Shown: positions 46,711 through 53,413 of the stretch, piece by piece | How positions within the stretch are numbered: position 1 is the stretch's first letter | How the letters are laid out: every line of letters starts with the position of its first letter | From: Jiella avicenniae | GTDB taxonomy: Bacteria > Pseudomonadota > Alphaproteobacteria > Rhizobiales > Rhizobiaceae | Direction of reading: 5' to 3' | DNA length: 64,000 nt | Assembly (NCBI RefSeq): GCF_021390325.1 | Contig: NZ_JAJUWU010000005.1 | Coordinates: 1 to 64,000, forward strand | The notes under the pieces: generated by a model | Seen by the model: the letters and a program-made list of their open reading frames with translations, nothing else | Told to the model about the DNA's origin: nothing | The model's database searches: none | Program-made: the position numbers and the translations under genes

Positions 46711-46839
46711 TGGCATTAAGCCGGAAGAACGACCATGGCGCGACGCTCCTTCGCTCCGCGATCATGGACGGCGCCGGGCCGGGATCTTTCGAGGCCGCGG
46801 CGGGGGAACGGGGTAAAAATGCGATGGGGGCGTTCGGCC

Positions 46840-47808
46840 ATGTCGAAGCGGTCAGGGGAGGCGGACATCACTGATTTGTCGGGCACGGGGCGCGATCGGT
46901 CCCGCCATGCGGAAACACGCCTCAACGATCTCGGGCGCGAACGCGCGGCCCCCCCGGCGGCGACCTTTCGCCGTCTTTCCTGGGGCGCGATTCTCGCCGG
47001 GGCCATTCTCGCCCTCATGATCCAGTTCATGCTCGGCCTGTTCGGCCTCGGCGTCGGCCTTTCGTCGCCGACGGGGACGGCGTCCGGCATCGTCTCGGTG
47101 GGTGGGCTCTGGGCGGTCCTGGTGGTGCTCGTCGGCGTCTTCGCCGGGGCCTTCGCGGCCGGCCGCTTCGCCGGCATCCCGTCGCGGATCGACGGGGCGC
47201 TGCACGGCGTCGTCACCTGGGCGGTCACCGCCCTTCTCGCCCTCTATCTGCTGACCAGCGGCGCTGCGAGCCTCGTCGGCGGCGCCTTCGGCGTCCTCGG
47301 CCAGTCGGTCGGCGACATGGCGACGGCGGCCGAAGCGCTGGCCCTGGACTCGTCCGCGCTCGCCGAGTCGTTGAAGGGCAGCGCGGAGCCGCTGTTCGCG
47401 CCGGCTCCCCGACCGAACGCCGCCCCCGAGGCCGGAACCGCAGCGCCCGACCAAGGCGCGCCGGCATCCGCATCGGTTGCCCCCGCCGATCGTGACGCGG
47501 CCTATGCCGAGGCCGTCGCGGCCCTCTCCAGCGGCGACCAGCAGGCACGCGGCTCGGCGGTCGATGCCGTCGCCCGGGTGGCGGGTGTCGCCAGGGCCGA
47601 AGCCGAACGGCGCTTCGACGCATTCGCCGAGCGTTTCGCCAGTGCCCGCACAGAGATGGAAACGAGGCGTCGTGCCGCGGCGAATGCATTAGCTCGGGCC
47701 TCGCTCGCCGCCTTCGTGGCGATGCTGCTCGGCATGGCCGTCGGCGCCGTCGGCGGCGCCTTGGGCCGGCCGGACCGTCTCGCCGAGGCGCGGACACACC
47801 GCCACTGA
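46840..47808 (+). CDS. Membrane protein, second of a tandem paralogous pair
   Basis: A 322-residue protein. After a polar N-terminus come helices WGAILAGAILALMIQFMLGL, GGLWAVLVVLVGVFAGAFAA and VVTWAVTALLALYLLTSGA. A disordered Ala/Pro region, a helical cytoplasmic or periplasmic part and a last helix (AAFVAMLLGMAVGAVGGALG) follow. It is a paralogue of the preceding gene by layout and by its C-terminal region. The first helix pair resembles TIGR04086/YrzE-like membrane proteins. The start may be ATG 46819 or 46840; both have G-rich sequences upstream. The function is unknown. Confidence 0.65.
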   Translation: MSKRSGEADITDLSGTGRDRSRHAETRLNDLGRERAAPPAATFRRLSWGAILAGAILALMIQFMLGLFGLGVGLSSPTGTASGIVSVGGLWAVLVVLVGVFAGAFAAGRFAGIPSRIDGALHGVVTWAVTALLALYLLTSGAASLVGGAFGVLGQSVGDMATAAEALALDSSALAESLKGSAEPLFAPAPRPNAAPEAGTAAPDQGAPASASVAPADRDAAYAEAVAALSSGDQQARGSAVDAVARVAGVARAEAERRFDAFAERFASARTEMETRRRAAANALARASLAAFVAMLLGMAVGAVGGALGRPDRLAEARTHRH

Positions 47809-47879
47809 CTGGCGGGGCCGCGACGCCGTCGCCGGGACCTCTTCGACGACGGACGCGCGGGAGCCACCGCCCGTCGGGA

Positions 47880-50417
47880 CTACCGCGACTTGACGAGGAA
47901 GTGGCCGACGGCGAATTCGCCCTTCAGGCCCTTTGCCGCCAATGTCTCCGCCAGTTCCTCGAAGAACGGCCCCGCCGGTTCGCCGCCTGCGCCGTCGGCA
48001 TGGATCAGCGCCTGCGGCAGGGCGAGCGCGATCAGGATCTGCGCAGTCCGGGTCTCGGGGCCCGAGAGGCTGACCGGCACGTCGAAGCTCGCCGTCGCGC
48101 CTTTTCGGGTGAGGTGGACGGAGAGCGACTGGACGAGCCCCTCGTCGTCGACGAGGAGGAGGTCGAGCGTGTCCGATGCCGGCACGCCCGAGATCGTGCC
48201 GGCGAGCGTCTCGCCGCTGACGATCCGGCGCTTTTCGAGTTCGAGGGTCAGGCCGAAGGCCGGATAGCCCGGCATCTCCGGCAGCGAGGCGAGGGCACGG
48301 CACTGCGCCTCGGCAACCTCGCCGCCATCGATGTAGACGCGGCGAAAGGCCTCTTTCGGCGAGTGTTCGATCAGCGTGTCGGCAAAGTCCTCGAGCCGGT
48401 TCTGGTCGTCCGACAGCGCGGTGATGCGGAACTCGCCGGCGGCCTTGCCGGCTTCCGTCAGCGCGGCGAAGCAGTCGCCCCCCGGATAGGCGGCGACGAG
48501 GTCCGCCAGCGTCGCCGATTGCTCGTCGTCGAAGCCTTCCAACTGCTCTTGCGTTTCTGCCGGCGAGCCGACGATCGTCTGCGGCCGGCGGGCAGACGGG
48601 GCCGCAAGCGCGATTTCTTCGCCTCGGCCCATGCTCGTCACGATGACCCGCTCGGGCCCTTTCGGAGCGATCCGGCTCGGCACGACGGGGGAGACCGCAA
48701 CGGCCGCCTTGCCCGATTTCGGTTCGGAGGGGCTGACGACCGGGACGGCCGAAGCGACGTCGGCGGCCGGCGTCGAGGCTTCCAGTGACGCAGCCGTGGA
48801 GGCTTGGGGAGCGATGCTTGCCGGGGCCGGGTTCGAAGAGGCGGCAACATCGACCCCAACTGCCGGAGCGACCTCGGGCGTATCCGAAGCGGTGGCGGTT
48901 TTCGCCGTCACCCGGGGGGCAGTCGCCCGGCCCGAAACCTGGCCGGTCAACGGCACGGCCGGGACCGCTTCGGCCGTCGCCCGCCTCGTCTCGGCGAGAC
49001 GGCCGGGAACGGCGGCTGTGGCGGCCACCCGCACCGCCTGGTCGGCGAACCCGTCGAGAACCAGCGGGGCGGACACGTCGGGCGGGACTTCGGCAGCCGT
49101 TCGCGCCGCCATCGTTCCCGCCGGTGTCTCGCCGGCCAGCCTCGTCTCGTCCGGCGGCACCGACGGAGCGTGGGCGGGCCGGGCGGCGACGATCGGCACG
49201 GGAGGCGGAGCGTCCTGCAAACGGATGGGCGAGACCGGCGCAAGGGCCGCCGTTTCCGCGGGCTCGGCGGCGACGGGGACCACCGGACCCGCCTTGCTCG
49301 GTTGCGGTCCTCGAGGCGCCGGCGCCTTTGAAGCGACGCGAGGCGCACGCGCCGGGGCCGCCCGAAGCGCCGGTCCGGAAGTCGTCGGCGAAAGCGCCGG
49401 CCGAGGCGCCGCCACGGCCCCGATTCGTGCCGCAGACTTCGGCTGGACCACGGTGCCGCTGCCCGTCGCGGCAGGATCGACCGCGCCCGGTCGGGCCCGT
49501 GCGGCGATCGCAGGATCCGGCTCTGCGACGGTCGAAGCAACGGCGGCCTTCGGCTCGGGCATTTGCGGTTCGACCATGGCGCGTTCGGCGAGCGCCGGAC
49601 GCACCGGTTCGGAAGCAGGATCCTCGCCGGTCGAGCGCGGCGACAGCGGCTCGGGCGTGGCCCGCGGTGCCGCCACGGCCGGCGCCGTCGCGGCAGCTTC
49701 GCCCGGACGAAACGGTGCCGCGACTTCGGCGAGACGGAGCGTCGGGGCGAGGGCTTCGGGCTCGGATACAACGGGGGGCCGGGGCGCGGGCGTTTCGGCT
49801 GGCAAAGGTGCCGCGGGGCGAGCGGGACGCGCCTCGATCTCGGCCGCAGCGATCGCCGTCGGCGCGGCGGGCTCGACCGAAGCCGGCTCGCGAACCGGTG
49901 GCGACGTGCTGGCCGTGCTGGTGATGGCCGTATCCGGCTCAACGGCTGCGAGTTCCATCGTCTGCGGCCGGCTTTCGGAAAGCTGCGTCGGCTCGGCCCG
50001 TTCTGGCGCGACCGATGCCGAAGGAGCGAGCGCCACCGGCTGCTGCCGTGAATCGCCCGGGCCCAGTCGCATCCGGGGTTCGGCCGCCGCCAACGGCTCG
50101 GTCGCGCCGTCCTCGCGCGGCCCGATCGGCGACGGGGTTCGGCTGTCGGCGCGGCTCGACGGCTCGGCGGGCGGAACTTCCCTCACTGCCGGCCGGGTGG
50201 GATCCACCCTTTCGGCCGGGGCGGGCTCGGCTCTGCTTGCGCGGGTCGGCGCGAGGCTGGTGGTCCTGGTCTCGATCTCTTCGACGGTGATCGTGGTCTC
50301 CCTGGCCGGCTGCCGCGCCGTCTGAGGTAGGAGTGCGAGGGCCAGCGCCGCGAGACCCGCGTGAATGGCGAGCGACAGCCCCCCGGCCGTCGTCCAGAGC
50401 CGCGTCCGCGTCCTCAT
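47880..50417 (-). CDS. TonB/TolA-like energy-transducing protein with a non-TonB C-terminal domain
   Basis: An 845-residue protein. Its N-terminal segment WTTAGGLSLAIHAGLAALAL is a transmembrane anchor with Ser15-x3-His19, the same spacing as the Ser16/His20 pair of E. coli TonB. About 570 residues of Pro/Ala/Glu-rich low-complexity linker follow, long enough to span the periplasm. The C-terminal 200-odd residues (starting about PAETQEQLEGFDDEQSATLA) form a globular domain with GGDCFAAL and EAQCRALASL cysteines and a beta-rich end. It shows no TonB_C or TolA_C pattern. The gene overlaps exbD2 by 4 bases (ATGA) and follows exbB-exbD1-exbD2, so it is the probable force-transducing partner. Confidence 0.8.
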   Translation of the reverse strand: MRTRTRLWTTAGGLSLAIHAGLAALALALLPQTARQPARETTITVEEIETRTTSLAPTRASRAEPAPAERVDPTRPAVREVPPAEPSSRADSRTPSPIGPREDGATEPLAAAEPRMRLGPGDSRQQPVALAPSASVAPERAEPTQLSESRPQTMELAAVEPDTAITSTASTSPPVREPASVEPAAPTAIAAAEIEARPARPAAPLPAETPAPRPPVVSEPEALAPTLRLAEVAAPFRPGEAAATAPAVAAPRATPEPLSPRSTGEDPASEPVRPALAERAMVEPQMPEPKAAVASTVAEPDPAIAARARPGAVDPAATGSGTVVQPKSAARIGAVAAPRPALSPTTSGPALRAAPARAPRVASKAPAPRGPQPSKAGPVVPVAAEPAETAALAPVSPIRLQDAPPPVPIVAARPAHAPSVPPDETRLAGETPAGTMAARTAAEVPPDVSAPLVLDGFADQAVRVAATAAVPGRLAETRRATAEAVPAVPLTGQVSGRATAPRVTAKTATASDTPEVAPAVGVDVAASSNPAPASIAPQASTAASLEASTPAADVASAVPVVSPSEPKSGKAAVAVSPVVPSRIAPKGPERVIVTSMGRGEEIALAAPSARRPQTIVGSPAETQEQLEGFDDEQSATLADLVAAYPGGDCFAALTEAGKAAGEFRITALSDDQNRLEDFADTLIEHSPKEAFRRVYIDGGEVAEAQCRALASLPEMPGYPAFGLTLELEKRRIVSGETLAGTISGVPASDTLDLLLVDDEGLVQSLSVHLTRKGATASFDVPVSLSGPETRTAQILIALALPQALIHADGAGGEPAGPFFEELAETLAAKGLKGEFAVGHFLVKSR

Positions 50418-50863
50418 GGCGAGGCCTGTCCGCCGTCGGCATTGAGGACGACGAGGCTCGTCGCGGCGCCGGCGGCCGAGGCCTCGCCGAGGATCTGGAC
50501 GAGAACGCTCCCCGAAAGGTCGCGGGCCGCGAGGACGTAGAGGACCGGAGTCTCGTCGCCGTCCGGCGCGGCGAGATCAGCGACCGCCTTGGCGAGTTCG
50601 GCGCGGGCGATCCTCCGCCCGTCGAGGCTCAGCGTTCCGTCTTCCGTGATCGCCAGCAGCGGTCGCGGCAGGCGCTCGCCGGCGTCGGCACCGACCCTCG
50701 CCGGATCGATCTCGCTTTCGCCCGGCGCGGTGAGGGTGCCGGCGAGGAGGAAGAACAGGAGCAGCAGGAAGACGATGTTGATCGTCGGCATCGCCGGATC
50801 GGTGCGCGGCCGGCGACGGGCGGGCCGAAGCTTTTTTCTTGCGGCGAAGCGTCGGGCGATCAT
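50414..50863 (-). CDS. ExbD/TolR-family protein with Asn in place of the membrane Asp
   Basis: A 149-residue ExbD/TolR-like subunit: a basic cytoplasmic N-terminus, one helix (INIVFLLLLFFLLAGTLT) and a periplasmic domain ending in a beta-alpha fold (VLYVLAARDLSGSVLVQILG). The conserved membrane Asp (the D in the PLxDVIFLLLIFF consensus) aligns with Asn29 here. This residue carries protons in ExbD, TolR and MotB, so this copy may be non-translocating and act only together with its neighbour. The overlaps are ATGA at both ends (with exbD1 and the TonB-like gene). Confidence 0.85.
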   Translation of the reverse strand: MIARRFAARKKLRPARRRPRTDPAMPTINIVFLLLLFFLLAGTLTAPGESEIDPARVGADAGERLPRPLLAITEDGTLSLDGRRIARAELAKAVADLAAPDGDETPVLYVLAARDLSGSVLVQILGEASAAGAATSLVVLNADGGQASP

Positions 50864-51312
50864 CGCGGACCCGCTCCGCCGCGGGTCCCCGCCGTATCAG
50901 CCGGCGCCGAGATCAGCCGGACGTTCGCGACGCCCGCGCGCCGCAGGGCATCGAGGGCTTTGGCGACGTCTTCCGTCCGGGCGCTCCGCGCGGTCAGGAG
51001 GAGGACCGACCGGGCGCCTCCCTCGCGCAGCCGGACGGCCGCCGGCCGGAGCGCGTCGAGAGCGTAGACCTGCGCTCCGAGGCGCGCCCGGCCGCGCAGC
51101 ACGACGAGGGTCTCGTCGGCCGGGGCGACGGTTCGGGACGCGGTCTCGCTCCCCTCGGCGCCGGCGACCGCGCGCCCCTGTCCGCTGACGGGGATCAGGC
51201 CGAAGGGGGCGATGCGCGAGGACAAAGCGAAGAAGATGACGAGGAGGAAGATGACGTCGACGAGCGGCGTCAGGACGAAGCGCCGCCTGGTCCTGGCGCG
51301 AACCCGGCGCAT
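50860..51312 (-). CDS. ExbD/TolR-family biopolymer transporter subunit
   Basis: A 150-residue ExbD-family protein. The basic N-terminus leads into LTPLVDVIFLLVIFFALSS, with the conserved proton-binding Asp at residue 19 in the expected place. The periplasmic domain contains LVVLRGRARLGAQVYALDAL and RSVLLLTARSARTEDVAKAL. It is 3 bases after exbB and overlaps exbD2 by 4 bases (ATGA). The two ExbDs could form a heterodimer inside the ExbB pentamer. Confidence 0.9.
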   Translation of the reverse strand: MRRVRARTRRRFVLTPLVDVIFLLVIFFALSSRIAPFGLIPVSGQGRAVAGAEGSETASRTVAPADETLVVLRGRARLGAQVYALDALRPAAVRLREGGARSVLLLTARSARTEDVAKALDALRRAGVANVRLISAPADTAGTRGGAGPR

Positions 51313-51315
51313 GGA

Positions 51316-52011
51316 TCAGCGGGGCCGGGCGAGCGCCCGGTCGAGGTCGCTGCTCGCGGCCTCGTCGTCGGGCAGGACCGTCGAAAGGCGGCGGCGCGAA
51401 TAGGCCACGCTGCGCGGCGCATCGCCGTGGACCGCTCTCAGGATCAGCCCCTCGATCGCCCGCGTCTCGGCGTCGAGCGCGGCGTCGAAATAGGCGGCGG
51501 CGAAGAAGAACGGGATGGCGACGACGAGGCCGGCGGCCGTGGTGATGAGCGCGGCGAAGATGCCGGCCGACAGAAGCGCCGGATCGATCGCCCCTTGCGT
51601 GCCGGACATGGTGAAGAACACCTCGATCATGCCGAAGACCGTGCCGAGCAGGCCGAGCATCGGTGCGGCCTGGACGATCGCGTCGAGAAAGGGGAGGTGC
51701 CGCGCCAGCCGCGCCAGCCCCTCGATCGCCGCCTCTTCGGCGAGGGCGCCGGCCCGCTCGCGCCCTTCCGGCCCGGGCGGGGCCTCGGCCAGTGCGGTCT
51801 TCGCCGCGGCGAGAACGTGGGCGCGCAGCAGCGTCGCCCGGCCGGCGTCGCTGGCGAAGGATCGGCTCTTGCCGGATCGGCCGACCCCTGCCCGTCGGAA
51901 CTCGACCGCCTTGACGATCGATACCGCCAGCCCGGCAATCGACAGGAGCGCGAGCACGACGAGGATCGGGCCGGCACTGGAGCTGAGCTGCGAGGCGAGG
52001 ATCTCCCACAT
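51316..52011 (-). CDS. ExbB/TolQ/MotA-family proton channel
   Basis: A 231-residue protein with three helices: SAGPILVVLALLSIAGLAV, APMLGLLGTVFGMIEVFFTM and LITTAAGLVVAIPFFFAAAY. The conserved Thr residues of the ion path (GTVFGMI and ALITTAAG) are present. A cytoplasmic helical loop lies between helices 1 and 2. It is the pentameric stator of the operon and would couple the proton gradient to the ExbD pair and the TonB-like protein. It starts 18 bases after the secreted-protein gene. Confidence 0.9.
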   Translation of the reverse strand: MWEILASQLSSSAGPILVVLALLSIAGLAVSIVKAVEFRRAGVGRSGKSRSFASDAGRATLLRAHVLAAAKTALAEAPPGPEGRERAGALAEEAAIEGLARLARHLPFLDAIVQAAPMLGLLGTVFGMIEVFFTMSGTQGAIDPALLSAGIFAALITTAAGLVVAIPFFFAAAYFDAALDAETRAIEGLILRAVHGDAPRSVAYSRRRLSTVLPDDEAASSDLDRALARPR

Positions 52012-52029
52012 GACGCGGCCGCCGCTCCC

Positions 52030-52614
52030 TTACGTGTCGAAGGTGATGGCGGTGCGCGACGTCGGCTCGAGCGCGTCCATGCAGATCGCGGCGCTGCCTT
52101 GGGCCGTCTCGCATTCGGCGACGTCGTTGACGAGGATGCGCGAGATCCCGGCGCAGGGCTGATCGGCGAGATCGAACTGGACGACCTTCGTCTTGCCGGC
52201 AGGAAGCTGCCCGAACTGCAGGACGAGGAATTGCGAGACCTGGCCGTTCGTGTCGAAGACGACGACGTCGTAGGAAACCTTTTCGAGCGGCTGGCCCGTG
52301 CCGTTCACCGCCACATAAGAGAGGCGGCAGAGCCCGGCGTCGTCGACGGCGTTGTTGAGTTCGAGGCCGAGCCGATTCTGCGCCGCCGGCTGCGTGCCGG
52401 TGGCAGCGTCCCCGGTCGGGGTGCCGCCGTCCTGGGCGAGGGCCGGCGCCCCGCCGAGCGCCAGGCCGGCGGCGACGAGGGCGGCCGATCCGATACGCCC
52501 CGCCGTCCGCGCGAACGCCCCGACGGATGACGGGTGTTTTTCCGGCGCGGCCGGACGCCGGCTCGAACGGCTCTTCGAATCGACCCTGCTCTTCATCCTG
52601 ACGCTCACCCCCAT
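52030..52614 (-). CDS. Exported hypothetical protein upstream of exbB
   Basis: A 194-residue protein. A basic, Ser/Arg-rich N-terminus precedes a hydrophobic signal (IGSAALVAAGLALGGAPALA), so it is exported by Sec or Tat. The mature domain has four cysteines (GLCRLSY, QPCAGIS, AECETA, AICMDA) and a beta-rich pattern (YVAVNGTGQPLEKVSYDVVV). I do not recognise a named domain; similar proteins next to tolQ-like genes occur in other rhizobia as I recall. It is the first gene of the exbB operon and may be the substrate-side or accessory partner. The ATG at 52614 is chosen; a longer frame is possible. Confidence 0.72.
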   Translation of the reverse strand: MGVSVRMKSRVDSKSRSSRRPAAPEKHPSSVGAFARTAGRIGSAALVAAGLALGGAPALAQDGGTPTGDAATGTQPAAQNRLGLELNNAVDDAGLCRLSYVAVNGTGQPLEKVSYDVVVFDTNGQVSQFLVLQFGQLPAGKTKVVQFDLADQPCAGISRILVNDVAECETAQGSAAICMDALEPTSRTAITFDT

Positions 52615-52620
52615 GCTGGA

Positions 52621-52653
52621 ACCTTTGATCAACCTTTGATAGAAATCTCTATC
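52621..52653. promoter_or_regulatory. Direct repeat and palindrome in the divergent DUF1036/ExbB promoter region
   Basis: A 9-base direct repeat acctttgat occurs at 52621-52629 and 52632-52640. It overlaps a palindrome GATAGA-N4-TCTATC (52638-52653). The region between the two divergent starts (52615-52682) is only 68 bases, so it must hold both promoters. These elements are candidate regulator sites. Confidence 0.4.
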
Positions 52654-52682
52654 ATGCCGGCTTTCAAGGATACAGATTTCCC

Positions 52683-53168
52683 ATGGCCCTGTCGCGTAGG
52701 GATCGGACCGCAACCGCGAGGGCATTTCCGGCTGCCGGAGGCCGCCGGCGTCGGGGCGCTCTGCGAGGCCTCGCGGGCGTTGCGGCGCTGGCCGCGGGCC
52801 TCTCGGCGAGCGGTGCGGCCGAAGCCCAGTTCGTCGTCTGCAACCAGTCGCTCGACGTCGTCAACGTCGCCATCGGCCGCGACGCCGGCGACGGCTTTTC
52901 GACCGAGGGCTGGTGGATCGTCGGCGCGAACCGTTGCGCCACCACCATCCGGGACGAATTGTCGGCGCGCTACGTCTACGTCTATGCCGACGACGTCTTC
53001 GGGCGCGCGGTCCTCTATGGCTCGACCGAAATGTGCGTCGGCGCGAAGAGCTTCCGGATCGTCGGCACCGAGGCGTGCTTCCAGCGCGGCTACCGTCCGG
53101 CGAAGTTCCTGGAGGTCGACACGGAGGCGGTGTCGCGCTGGACGCTGTTCCTTTCGCCGCGCTCGTGA
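52683..53168 (+). CDS. DUF1036 family exported protein
   Basis: A 161-residue protein. After about 30 polar residues a signal-like segment (LRGLAGVAALAAGLSASGAA) ends at AEAQ. The mature part matches DUF1036: FVVCNQSLDVVNVAIGRD, EGWWIVGANRCATTI, LSARYVYVYADD, EACFQRGY. Four conserved cysteines suggest disulfides. The function is unknown. It is divergent from the exbB operon across 68 bases, so joint regulation is plausible. Confidence 0.85.
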   Translation: MALSRRDRTATARAFPAAGGRRRRGALRGLAGVAALAAGLSASGAAEAQFVVCNQSLDVVNVAIGRDAGDGFSTEGWWIVGANRCATTIRDELSARYVYVYADDVFGRAVLYGSTEMCVGAKSFRIVGTEACFQRGYRPAKFLEVDTEAVSRWTLFLSPRS

Positions 53169-53413
53169 TCGGCCGTTCGGCACGTCCGCCCTCGGCCCGG
53201 ACCGCGGATCAAATCGATCGCTTCAATCATCGGTAGAAATCGGTCTGGCGCTGAGCTAGCATCGGCGACCACTCCGGACGTTTCGAGGGATACAGAACTT
53301 GCCGCCGAGCCCGCAGATCCCGATCGGTGCGACGCCGGCGGCCGGCCTCGCGCCCGGTGCATCTGCCCCGTGGCGCGCCCGATCGAGCCCTCGCGCGCGA
53401 GGCTGAGGCGGCA

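Noticed and set aside
48631-50325. A 564-codon plus-strand frame opposite the TonB-like gene
   Set aside because: It is a Gly/Ala/Ser-rich mirror of the low-complexity linker and has no start signals or motifs.
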